5,719 nucleotides of DNA from Pseudomonadota bacterium (lineage in GTDB: Bacteria > Bdellovibrionota > UBA1018 > CAIMNF01). The stretch is taken from NCBI GenBank assembly GCA_027482725.1, contig JAIXVT010000193.1, positions 1 through 5,719 on the forward strand. Reading direction: 5' to 3'. Within the stretch, counting starts at the first letter, position 1. Every line of letters begins with the position of its first letter. The notes beneath the pieces are model-generated. The model ran no database searches, was not told the DNA's origin, and saw nothing but the letters and a program-made list of their open reading frames with translations. Of the stretch, positions 1-5,719 are shown one piece after another. A program made the position numbers and the translations under genes.

Positions 1-1
1 A

Positions 2-157
2 AACAAACTTTTATTTTTAGATCGGATTCCGTTTTCAGAAACCAGAAACTATGTGACGTTGATTGGCCGAAATTTTTTTTGGTATACCAAAATTTATCAA
101 GGAAAATTTGCTTCCCATGTTGAACCCGAGCAAGCGTTTCGGTCGCTTACTCCGTAA
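2..157 (+). CDS. C-terminal end of a soluble lytic murein transglycosylase-like protein (partial, 5' end outside window)
   Basis: Reading frame 2 is open from the window edge to a TAA at 155-157, giving 51 residues. The tail contains IPFSETRNYV at residues 9-18, followed by an aromatic-rich helix with WYTKIYQGKF. From knowledge of the family, an I-P-[FY]-x-E-T-R-x-Y-V block followed by an N/Y-rich helix lies just after the SLT catalytic domain in Slt70-like lytic transglycosylases, which cleave the MurNAc-GlcNAc bond of peptidoglycan in the periplasm. The catalytic glutamate, any LysM or superhelical part and the signal peptide lie upstream and cannot be checked. The gene is convergent with the patatin gene and overlaps its last 11 bp. 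With only 51 residues visible, the exact subfamily is uncertain and I give no symbol. Confidence 0.8.
   Translation, partial: NKLLFLDRIPFSETRNYVTLIGRNFFWYTKIYQGKFASHVEPEQAFRSLTP
77..92. repeat. 16-bp perfect palindrome inside the transglycosylase tail
   Basis: The sequence TTTTGGTATACCAAAA reads identically on both strands and lies between longer T and A/T tracts. As RNA it could fold into a short AU-rich hairpin with a UAUA loop. It sits about 55 bp beyond the patatin stop codon, downstream on the minus strand, and within the last codons of the plus-strand gene. A role as a protein binding site or weak bidirectional transcription end signal is possible but unproven. Confidence 0.5.
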
Positions 158-1277
158 ACCTGAGGATTTCGTCTCGGCGGCGAAGGGTATCTGAATATCC
201 TAAATCCAAGAGTTGATGGGTGTATTTTTTTTCGAAAGCCAAATAGGATAACAAGTCCCATCCTTTATTTTCTTTAGCGCCAATTCCACGGAGCAAATAT
301 CTGACCAGTGTGGGGAATTCTTTGAGTGATCCTTGGGCCAGACGGCCCAGGTCCTGACTGGGACGCAAGGTCAGCACGGGAATTTTTCTGAGCGGATTCG
401 ACATGTTTTGTTTTTGTTCGGGGGTCAAGAGACCCAATGTGCTATTGATTCTCTCTAGTCGCTCTAGGTCCGTCTCCAAAGAATCTAAAAAAACGGCATT
501 CAAAAGAACACCGCTAATATCCGCAATTGAAATTTCCTTTTGTTTGGCTTCGCGGTTGATTTCTATCGTTTGTTCTTGGGTCCTAAAATAGCGAATGCCG
601 ATGGCGATAATTTTTTCGGCACCCAAGTGGATAGATGGGGAAAGGGGGGAACTTAACCGAATGCAACCGTCACCATAAAAGGAACCATCCATCTCTATCG
701 GCGGAAAAAATACGGGAATGGCACTTGATGCCATGATGTGTTCCACCGTGAGTGGGACCCGTAGGCCCATTCGTGTAGATCGGATCCATCCACGAATCTC
801 AGGAACGCCGTCATAGAAACTAATTGCAGTACCGCTCAGATAATTGGTGGCGGACACCGAAAATCCTCGTAATTTTCCTTGTTTGATCAGAAGCGGTATT
901 TGTTCAAGCGGCACCTCTCTCTGTAAAAGCTCTCGGAGCGGCTGCGTGTCTAAAAGGTAATTGGCCTGTTTTGTGATTCCTCCCAGAGAAACACTGCTCA
1001 GCCATTTTGATCCCAAAGACGTGAGCGAACCCACGTCGGCGCGGTAAACCTTTTCACTGTCTAAATGTGCCCAAAGATCCCATAAGCCTTTGGTGCTTGA
1101 TGAAAATTTCCCGGCTCTTGCTGCCAAGTAAGAGGCATTGATTGCACCGGCCGAAACCCCGGTCATCACCCCAAAAGGATTTTCATGATCAGATAGAATT
1201 TCAGAGAGGGCTTGGATTGCTCCGACTTGATAGGCTGCACGGGCACCACCACCGGTAAGGACAAGGGCTAAGCTCAT
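147..1277 (-). CDS. patatin-like phospholipase family protein
   Basis: This 376-residue protein is a probable Ser-Asp dyad lipid acyl hydrolase (phospholipase A type). The patatin fold spans about residues 3-230. It shows the oxyanion-hole motif GGGARAAYQ from residue 9, the nucleophile elbow G40-V-S42-A-G44, the ASSAIPVFFPPI block at 183-194, and the Asp203-Gly204 dyad partner followed by the PLSPSIHLGA stretch. All catalytic positions are intact. Residue 205 is Cys where Gly or Ala is common. The C-terminal part (about 230-376) is mostly helical; its GWDLLSYLAFE...LGYSDT segment is, from memory, typical of the longer bacterial patatin proteins. There is no signal peptide or membrane segment, so it is probably cytoplasmic. 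The ATG at 1275-1277 is chosen because the oxyanion motif begins nine residues in. No Shine-Dalgarno is visible, and the gene lies 27 bp after the ceramidase-like gene, so coupled translation is likely. The substrate is unknown. Confidence 0.94.
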   Translation of the reverse strand: MSLALVLTGGGARAAYQVGAIQALSEILSDHENPFGVMTGVSAGAINASYLAARAGKFSSSTKGLWDLWAHLDSEKVYRADVGSLTSLGSKWLSSVSLGGITKQANYLLDTQPLRELLQREVPLEQIPLLIKQGKLRGFSVSATNYLSGTAISFYDGVPEIRGWIRSTRMGLRVPLTVEHIMASSAIPVFFPPIEMDGSFYGDGCIRLSSPLSPSIHLGAEKIIAIGIRYFRTQEQTIEINREAKQKEISIADISGVLLNAVFLDSLETDLERLERINSTLGLLTPEQKQNMSNPLRKIPVLTLRPSQDLGRLAQGSLKEFPTLVRYLLRGIGAKENKGWDLLSYLAFEKKYTHQLLDLGYSDTLRRRDEILRFTE

Positions 1278-1304
1278 GATTTGAGAATACTTGAACTTTA
1301 TTTC

Positions 1305-1994
1305 TTAAGGCAGTGAGCGCGAGAATTGACGGTAGTGCTGATAAATTCCGTAAACTCCCCCTGCGCTTAAAAGATGCCAAAGGGCGTGTGCTTGGAGCAG
1401 GCTTTGGGGAAAGCACCAGTAACGGGTGATGTCGGCCAAAGACGCAAGAGAGCCCACAACAAAAAGCCCAAGCGCCAAAACAAAATACTTTCTCGATTCT
1501 GCTTGGGCTTGGAGTTCCGTTACACCCACACCAAAAGCCAGAGTCAGGATGATGGCCTGAATGGGCGATCCTTTAACGATTCCCCAAAGTACAGGGGCAA
1601 GCATGATGAATATCGCAAAGCTGAGGCTCAGTAAGGGTTTGCTTTTTGGCCAGGCATTCAGCCGTACCAAGTTCATTAACAACAAATACAGGGCCAAGGC
1701 GAGCATTCCAAAAAAATCTAAGGCTTGAGAAAACTGATTAAGGCTTGCGTGGTAAATTCCAGATAAGCAACCCAAGAGGATCGTAATGCCGGGAAACAGC
1801 CGTAACCACTGGGAGCCGGAGGGGTTTTTTTTAAAATCCCAGATCATGAATACCCCTGCCAAGATATACGCCAAGTTACTCCAGGTATTGGCGGGAGTCA
1901 TGATCCAAGAGCATTGGTGGGCTTCGCACCAAGTCACATTGGGGGGGAATTTTTGGGACAAACCCTGCCAAGGACAGGATAAAAGGGACTCCAT
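1305..1994 (-). CDS. ceramidase-like integral membrane hydrolase (CREST superfamily, alkaline ceramidase-type)
   Basis: This 229-residue protein is dominated by about seven hydrophobic helices (roughly 39-52, 64-80, 92-112, 122-138, 145-163, 170-188, 202-220). Its landmarks match alkaline ceramidases: WCE at 22-24 near the N-terminus, PANTWSN at 34-40, Ser78 and His82 in GCLSGIYH, Asp93 in QALDF, and His203 and His207 in HALWH. In human ACER3 the equivalent Ser, Asp and three His form the zinc site that hydrolyses the ceramide amide bond. All five are present here, so the protein is probably an active metal-dependent amidase or other lipid hydrolase in the inner membrane. The acidic residue that helps bind calcium in ACER3, just before the N-T-x-S-N motif, is not evident; Thr33-Pro34 occupies that place. 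The ATG at 1992-1994 has an AAGG ribosome binding site overlapping the prfC stop. The substrate may not be ceramide; bacterial members are poorly characterised. Confidence 0.85.
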   Translation of the reverse strand: MESLLSCPWQGLSQKFPPNVTWCEAHQCSWIMTPANTWSNLAYILAGVFMIWDFKKNPSGSQWLRLFPGITILLGCLSGIYHASLNQFSQALDFFGMLALALYLLLMNLVRLNAWPKSKPLLSLSFAIFIMLAPVLWGIVKGSPIQAIILTLAFGVGVTELQAQAESRKYFVLALGLFVVGSLASLADITRYWCFPQSLLQAHALWHLLSAGGVYGIYQHYRQFSRSLP

Positions 1995-2001
1995 TTTTTG
2001 G

Positions 2002-2005
2002 CCTT
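2002..2005 (-). promoter_or_regulatory. ribosome binding site of the ceramidase-like gene, overlapping the prfC stop codon
   Basis: On the minus strand the end of prfC reads GGGTAAGGCC. The AAGG lies 7 nt before the ATG and shares two bases with the prfC TAA at 2004-2006. This arrangement favours translational coupling between the two genes and supports this start codon. Confidence 0.6.
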
Positions 2006-3662
2006 ACCCTAGAGACGATTTTCGTGGGGCTTGGGTGAGAAACTCCACATTTTTGTTATTTTCTTGAGCGTGTCTTAAGGCCCAATCACTCCGGAATAAA
2101 ACAACGGGCAGTTGGTCACGGTCAAAAACGACCTTTGTTTCTTCGCGTCGCTCAAAATCTCTGAGTTGTTCGGCATCCCCTTTAAACCACCGTGCGTGGG
2201 CAAACCCCAGTCGTTCGATACGGACATCGACACTATACTCAGCTTTTAAACGGTGTTGTAAAACTTCAAACTGGAGTGCTCCAACCGCTCCTAGGACCGG
2301 GTCTTTGTTTCCCATGTCTTTTTGGCGATAAATTTGCACAACTCCCTCTTCGGAGAGTTGTTCTAAGCCTTTTTCCAGTTGTTTGCGTTTCAGAGGATCC
2401 AAGATGAGCGTCTGTGCAAAGTGTTCGGGAGAAAAGCTAGGAACTCCGGTGTACTCCAAGTTTTTTTCACTGCTCAATGTATCTCCAATACGCAGTGATC
2501 CATTGGTGTCCACCAAGCCGATAATGTCTCCTGCCCAAGCCTCTTCGACGACGACCCGTTCTTGACCAAAAAAACTTACGGGCATTGCAAGCTTGATGTC
2601 TTTTTCCAGACGGGAGTGACGGGCTTGGAGGTTACGGGTAAACTTCCCTGATGCTACACGGATAAACGCAACACGGTCTCTGTGAGAGGGATCCATGTTG
2701 GCCTGAATTTTAAAGACAAATGCTGAAAATTTAGGATGAGTAGCGTCGATACTTTTTCCATCCGAGGTCGTTCGGGCCGTGGGCGGAGGAGCAAGCTCGA
2801 TAAACTTCTCTAGAAAAAGCTCCACACCAAAGTTATTCATCGCAGAGCCAAAAAAAACAGGGGTAAGATCGCCCCGCAAAACACGTTCTTGATCAAATGC
2901 ATCACCGGCAAACTCGACTAACTCCAGCTCGGTTAAAAATTGATCGTAAAGCTCTTTGGCCTCGTATTCGTCGTTTTTTTGTCCAGCCAAGGCGGTCAGA
3001 AAATCAGGATCATCCACTCCCGACATTTTTTTTGCTTGAAGTCGGCCTTTAACGTTAGCTTCCCCGTCAGTATGAAAGAACAAAATCTCCTGGGAGCCCC
3101 GATCATAAACTCCTCGGAAGCGATCTCCCGAACCTATAGGCCAGGTCATTGGACAAGACCTAATCCCTAAGACTTTTTCAAGTTCGTCGATCAGATCTAA
3201 GGGGTCTTTGGAGGGACGATCCATTTTGTTGATAAACGTAAAAATGGGGATGCCCCGTAAACGGCACACCTCAAACAGTTTTCGCGTCTGGGGCTCGACG
3301 CCTTTTGCGGCGTCGATCAACATGACCGCAGCGTCGGCGGCAATCAAAGTGCGGTAGGTGTCCTCGCTGAAATCCTTGTGACCGGGGGTGTCCAAAAGGT
3401 TCATCACCGATCCCTGGTACTCAAATTGGAGCACGGAGGTGCTAATCGAAATTCCCCGTTGTCTCTCGATTTCCATCCAATCTGAAGTCGTGTGGCGCTG
3501 GTTGGCTTTGGCCCGTACCGCACCCGCTAAATGGATTGCTCCGCCGTAGAGGAGGAGTTTTTCGGTGAGCGTGGTCTTTCCTGCGTCAGGATGCGAAATG
3601 ATCGCAAACGTGCGCCGTTTGTTCACTTGTTCGTTAAGGAGAAGGGAGGGTTGATCTGACAC
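2004..3662 (-). CDS. prfC: peptide chain release factor 3 (RF3)
   Basis: This is a 552-residue translational GTPase that drives RF1/RF2 off the ribosome after peptide release; it acts in the cytoplasm. The G domain shows the P-loop SHPDAGKTT at 23-31, the switch I segment RGISISTSV at 69-77, the G3 motif DTPGH at 91-95 followed by the RF3 signature DFSEDTYRTL, and NKMD at 145-148. Later blocks such as FVFKIQANMDPSHRDRVAF and GAVGALQFEV, typical of RF3 domains II and III, are also present, which separates it from EF-G and LepA. Residue 96, between GH and DF, is Lys; E. coli has Glu there. The length is slightly above the E. coli protein (about 529). The start is GTG at 3660-3662; no ATG or other start exists upstream before an in-frame stop, and no clear Shine-Dalgarno is visible. 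It is the first gene of the minus-strand cluster. Confidence 0.97.
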   Translation of the reverse strand: MSDQPSLLLNEQVNKRRTFAIISHPDAGKTTLTEKLLLYGGAIHLAGAVRAKANQRHTTSDWMEIERQRGISISTSVLQFEYQGSVMNLLDTPGHKDFSEDTYRTLIAADAAVMLIDAAKGVEPQTRKLFEVCRLRGIPIFTFINKMDRPSKDPLDLIDELEKVLGIRSCPMTWPIGSGDRFRGVYDRGSQEILFFHTDGEANVKGRLQAKKMSGVDDPDFLTALAGQKNDEYEAKELYDQFLTELELVEFAGDAFDQERVLRGDLTPVFFGSAMNNFGVELFLEKFIELAPPPTARTTSDGKSIDATHPKFSAFVFKIQANMDPSHRDRVAFIRVASGKFTRNLQARHSRLEKDIKLAMPVSFFGQERVVVEEAWAGDIIGLVDTNGSLRIGDTLSSEKNLEYTGVPSFSPEHFAQTLILDPLKRKQLEKGLEQLSEEGVVQIYRQKDMGNKDPVLGAVGALQFEVLQHRLKAEYSVDVRIERLGFAHARWFKGDAEQLRDFERREETKVVFDRDQLPVVLFRSDWALRHAQENNKNVEFLTQAPRKSSLG

Positions 3663-3741
3663 AGTGTGTCTAGGGTAGCGTTTTTGGGTTCTAAAAGAAA
3701 TTCCTCAATATCCGATCAAATTAATCCGATAAGTCTACTGT
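3663..3741. promoter_or_regulatory. divergent intergenic region, presumed promoters for the prfC cluster and the 3742 gene
   Basis: These 79 bases separate two divergently read genes, so start signals in both directions are expected. For the minus strand, TTGATC (3714-3719) and TTTTAG (3691-3696) with a 17-nt spacer form a weak sigma70-like pair. For the plus strand, TTGGGT (3684-3689) and AATATC (3707-3712), also 17 nt apart, are weaker still. The 7-bp sequence ATCCGAT occurs at 3710-3716 and again at 3724-3730. Neither gene has a good Shine-Dalgarno in this region. Promoter assignments are inference only. Confidence 0.35.
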
Positions 3742-4200
3742 ATGAAGATCGGGCATCAACCCATCATTGCGCTGATCGTGAATCATGCTTCTGGGCACCC
3801 TGTTCTGGCAGGGATCCTCACCCAAGTCGAAGAAATCAAGGTCTTCGAGGATGCACTTTACGATGAATCTCTGCCTCGGGATCCGATGGCAGAAGTCGAG
3901 GCTTACCGCAGCCGAGTTGTGCAAGATGATGAAGAATTTGCGGATTTTGTCGAAACCCTTCTGGCTCAACCTGGAGTTCGTGTCGATGTTCAAGAGCACG
4001 CTTCACTTTGGTTTAAGTCCAAAAGGAAAATCGAAAACTTTAAGAAAGCTGAAATCGAAGCCTCAAAAGTGATCGCCCAGTATGCGTTTCAGGTGTACTG
4101 CGGTGACGTAAGTAAAACCGATTTTACTTTGGCCGGACCAACAGCACAGGTCCGTGTCGTCGTTTTTGAATGTGACCAGGTATCAACTCACGTCGCTTAA
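3742..4200 (+). CDS. hypothetical protein, 152 residues, no recognised family
   Basis: I do not recognise this protein. It begins with a hydrophobic strand-like stretch (PIIALIVNH, 7-15) and continues through an acidic region (about 28-72) with helical character, including VVQDDEEFADFVETLL. A basic helix rich in Lys and Arg follows at about 92-109, and strand-like segments end the protein (114-123, 135-144), suggesting a small soluble alpha/beta fold. There is no signal peptide, membrane segment or obvious metal-binding cluster; two Cys (120, 144) are present. The coding texture resembles the neighbouring genes, and the frame is clean from ATG to TAA, which argues that it is real. No Shine-Dalgarno precedes the ATG, so a near-leaderless message or another start (for example Met49) is possible. 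It is divergent from prfC and 88 bp before the next gene. Its function cannot be inferred. Confidence 0.72.
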   Translation: MKIGHQPIIALIVNHASGHPVLAGILTQVEEIKVFEDALYDESLPRDPMAEVEAYRSRVVQDDEEFADFVETLLAQPGVRVDVQEHASLWFKSKRKIENFKKAEIEASKVIAQYAFQVYCGDVSKTDFTLAGPTAQVRVVVFECDQVSTHVA

Positions 4201-4208
4201 CGCAAGAG

Positions 4209-4236
4209 TTGGTGGTTAAAATAATAAAATTAAAAT
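4209..4236 (+). promoter_or_regulatory. possible sigma70-type promoter for the DUF3465-like gene and rnd
   Basis: In the AT-rich gap after the hypothetical gene, TTGGTG (4209-4214) and TAAAAT (4231-4236) are separated by 16 nt. The -10 box matches the consensus at five of six bases and the -35 at three of six. Transcription would start near 4243, giving a leader of about 45 nt that contains the ribosome binding site. Confidence 0.3.
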
Positions 4237-4276
4237 CATTGATATTTTGACGGTTGACTCGATACGCTTTTTTTCC

Positions 4277-4282
4277 AAGGAG
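4277..4282 (+). promoter_or_regulatory. strong ribosome binding site deciding the start of the DUF3465-like gene
   Basis: AAGGAG lies 6 nt before the ATG at 4289-4291. It makes that ATG the start rather than the in-frame TTG at 4247 or the second ATG at 4298, and it places the signal peptide at the N-terminus as expected. Confidence 0.8.
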
Positions 4283-4288
4283 ACTCTC

Positions 4289-4837
4289 ATGGATCGAATG
4301 TCACATTGGTTTGGTTTTTATCGTTTAGCCCTTTTAATGAGCTTTGTCGTGGGGGGGGTGTCATCTGCGCAACTGCTTCCTTTTAATTTGACGTGCGAAG
4401 ATGATCAGCGGCGCTCGCTCCCTTTTTTGAATCAACAGGTTCTGCAATGGCGGGCCAATTCTCCAAATCAAACGACCAAGCGGGCGTTGATTGAAGGGGT
4501 CGTGGTTGCCGATGCCCCGGATACACCCAAACACACCCGGTTTTTTATATCTATTGATCACGACCCGAGAACGGTGGAAATCGAAGTGATTTTTAACGAC
4601 GAGTTTGCAGATCTTCCCCAGGTAAAACCCGGACAGCAGGTGATCGCGTGTGGTGATTACATCACTTCAAAAAAGGATACCAACCGCTACCCAGCATCTA
4701 AAGCGGGAGCAATTATCCATTGGTTGCACTACAACCCGGGCGATCGAGATGGTGGACGCCACCCCCATGGATTTTTACTCATAGACGGAATTCCTTACGG
4801 AACTGAAGAAACTCACTCCGCACGTCGTAAAAACTGA
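4289..4837 (+). CDS. secreted DUF3465-like protein
   Basis: This 182-residue protein has a classic Sec signal peptide: a short N-region with Arg3 and Arg12, a hydrophobic core at 13-24, and SSA before a likely cleavage site between Ala27 and Gln28. It is therefore probably periplasmic or exported. The mature part, about 50-172, has the pattern I associate from memory with the uncharacterised DUF3465 family: EGVVV (69-73), RFFISI (84-89), a VKPGQQVIACGDY stretch (112-124), the AGAIIHWLHYNP block (139-150) and HPHGFLLIDGIPY (158-170). The alternating strands suggest a small beta-barrel, perhaps OB-like, but this is inference. Cys36 and Cys121 could form a disulfide. His and Trp in the IIHWLH segment are the best candidates for a functional site. 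No enzymatic role is known to me. The gene lies 16 bp before rnd and probably shares its transcript. A run of eight G sits in the signal-peptide coding region. Confidence 0.8.
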   Translation: MDRMSHWFGFYRLALLMSFVVGGVSSAQLLPFNLTCEDDQRRSLPFLNQQVLQWRANSPNQTTKRALIEGVVVADAPDTPKHTRFFISIDHDPRTVEIEVIFNDEFADLPQVKPGQQVIACGDYITSKKDTNRYPASKAGAIIHWLHYNPGDRDGGRHPHGFLLIDGIPYGTEETHSARRKN

Positions 4838-4853
4838 GTTAAACTTTTGGGGC

Positions 4854-5719
4854 ATGATCCCCCAATTTATCACTTCAGCAAAAGATCTTGAGCAAGTTTG
4901 TGATGCCCTCAAGATTGAAACCGAAATTGCTTACGATACCGAATTCATTCGTGAAACCTCGTTTTATCCCAAGTTAGAATTAATTCAGGTAGCGACCCGC
5001 ACATCGGCTTGGGTCATTGATGTGCGGGCTTTTCATCAAAAAGGAAAAGTGGATGCTCGACCCTTTCAGAATTTGTTAGAAATTTTTCAAAATCCAAAAA
5101 TTACAAAAATCGTGCACGCGGCTTTCGGGGATCAAGAGTGCATCTACTCTGCATTTGGAATTTTACCCACTCCAATTTTCGACACGGCGATCGCAGCATC
5201 TTTAGCGGGAATGGGCGATAACATCGGCTTATCTAAACTGCTTAAAGAGTGCCTCAATGTCGATCATGCTAAAGGTTACGCTCGCACCGATTGGTCTAAG
5301 CGTCCTTTATCAAAACCTGTCATTCAATATGCGTTGTCTGACGTAACGCATTTGGTTCAGTTATTTGATCATTTACAGGTGCAATTAGAGCAACGGGGCC
5401 GCGTCCAGTGGGCCCGTGATTTAGCGCAAGAATTCGAAAAACTTGAGACCTTTGATGCCCCCCCAGAAGATATCGCGGTTAAGCTTGCGCAAAGCGGTAG
5501 GTTTCAGAAAAAAGATTTTGGGGTGCTTTTGGAACTGGTGCGCTGGCGCGAGGCTCGGGTTCGACGATTGGATGTGCCTAGACGTTGGATTGCGGATGAC
5601 GGTGTGTTGATTGATTTGGCAAAGACTAAACCCAAAACCGCGGAACAACTCTCGGCTTTTCGGGGGCTGTCTAAGGGGGAGTCTAAACCCGAGCATGCAA
5701 AAACTATTTTTGATGCCAT
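4854..5719 (+). CDS. rnd: ribonuclease D (3' end outside window)
   Basis: This 3'-5' exoribonuclease acts in tRNA and stable RNA 3'-end maturation in the cytoplasm. The 288 visible codons contain the whole DEDDy nuclease domain. Exo I is Asp28 and Glu30 in YDTEF, Exo II is Asp93 in KIVHAAFGD, and Exo III is Tyr159 and Asp163 in YALSDV; together these are the two-metal catalytic residues. The ARTDWSKRPLS segment (143-153), typical of RNase D, precedes Exo III. An HRDC domain follows from about 220, with LLELVRWREARVRRLDVPRRWI, and is incomplete at the window edge. About 370-390 residues are usual, so roughly 80-100 are missing, including any second HRDC-like domain. The ATG at 4854-4856 begins directly before the first domain strand and has only a weak G-rich ribosome binding site (TTGGGG). 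It follows the DUF3465-like gene by 16 bp, so co-transcription is likely. Confidence 0.94.
   Translation, partial: MIPQFITSAKDLEQVCDALKIETEIAYDTEFIRETSFYPKLELIQVATRTSAWVIDVRAFHQKGKVDARPFQNLLEIFQNPKITKIVHAAFGDQECIYSAFGILPTPIFDTAIAASLAGMGDNIGLSKLLKECLNVDHAKGYARTDWSKRPLSKPVIQYALSDVTHLVQLFDHLQVQLEQRGRVQWARDLAQEFEKLETFDAPPEDIAVKLAQSGRFQKKDFGVLLELVRWREARVRRLDVPRRWIADDGVLIDLAKTKPKTAEQLSAFRGLSKGESKPEHAKTIFDA

Noticed and set aside
1..123. Frame-1 open stretch at the left edge
   Set aside because: It shows no recognisable protein pattern, whereas frame 2 over the same bases gives the transglycosylase C-terminal motif.
184..232. Small hairpin (gggtat/atatcc) followed by eight T as a terminator for the plus-strand gene
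   Set aside because: The stem is short with a G-U pair, and the T-run begins about 24 nt after it, too far for an intrinsic terminator.
3721..3999. Minus-strand 92-codon open frame and plus-strand 95-codon frame (3785-4072) overlapping the hypothetical gene
   Set aside because: Both are shorter shadows in other frames without domain-like composition; the 152-residue frame is more protein-like.
4247..4259. TTGACG and TTGACT as -35 boxes
   Set aside because: At a 16-18 nt distance the sequence is GC-containing and includes the Shine-Dalgarno; no -10-like box is present before the ATG.
4247..4288. Upstream TTG start adding 14 residues to the DUF3465-like protein
   Set aside because: The ATG at 4289 has a strong AAGGAG 6 nt upstream and gives a proper signal peptide; the longer form would bury the signal sequence behind a charged extension and has no ribosome binding site.
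5421..5719. Minus-strand open frames at the right edge
   Set aside because: They are antisense to the ribonuclease D coding sequence, whose catalytic motifs and HRDC domain are clear.
1..5719. Defence, phage, toxin-antitoxin or CRISPR system
   Set aside because: None of the genes carries such motifs, no regularly spaced repeats are visible, and the neighbourhood is housekeeping plus lipid and envelope functions.

Overview
The window looks like ordinary chromosomal DNA from a free-living Gram-negative bacterium. The evidence is a periplasmic-type lytic transglycosylase tail, a secreted protein with a Sec signal peptide, and bacterial housekeeping genes (prfC, rnd). Base composition looks intermediate, neither strongly AT- nor GC-rich, and is similar across the genes, so nothing suggests recent transfer. 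The mix is compatible with a proteobacterium or a Bdellovibrionota-type lineage, but I cannot settle the taxon from sequence alone. I see no tRNA, rRNA, insertion sequence, CRISPR array, phage gene or recognisable defence system. No gene-free gap exceeds about 90 bases.

Left edge: the last 51 codons of a plus-strand gene whose C-terminus resembles soluble lytic murein transglycosylases. It runs tail-to-tail into the minus-strand genes, overlapping the last of them by 11 bp.

Positions 147-3662, minus strand: a three-gene cluster read right to left. It holds prfC (peptide chain release factor 3, GTG start), then a seven-helix ceramidase-like membrane hydrolase of the CREST superfamily 9 bp downstream, then a patatin-like phospholipase 27 bp further on. 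The short gaps and the ribosome binding site overlapping the prfC stop codon suggest one transcript. It joins a translation-termination GTPase to two putative lipid hydrolases, one in the membrane and one apparently cytoplasmic. The lipid pair is the most interesting functional hint here.

Positions 3663-3741: a 79 bp divergent intergenic region that should hold promoters for both directions. It carries a short palindrome over the prfC start and a 7-bp direct repeat.

Positions 3742-5719, plus strand: an unrecognised 152-residue protein; an AT-rich gap with a possible promoter; a secreted 182-residue protein resembling the uncharacterised DUF3465 family, with a strong ribosome binding site; and, 16 bp later, the first 288 codons of ribonuclease D (DEDDy exonuclease plus the start of an HRDC domain), cut by the window end. 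The last two genes are probably co-transcribed.
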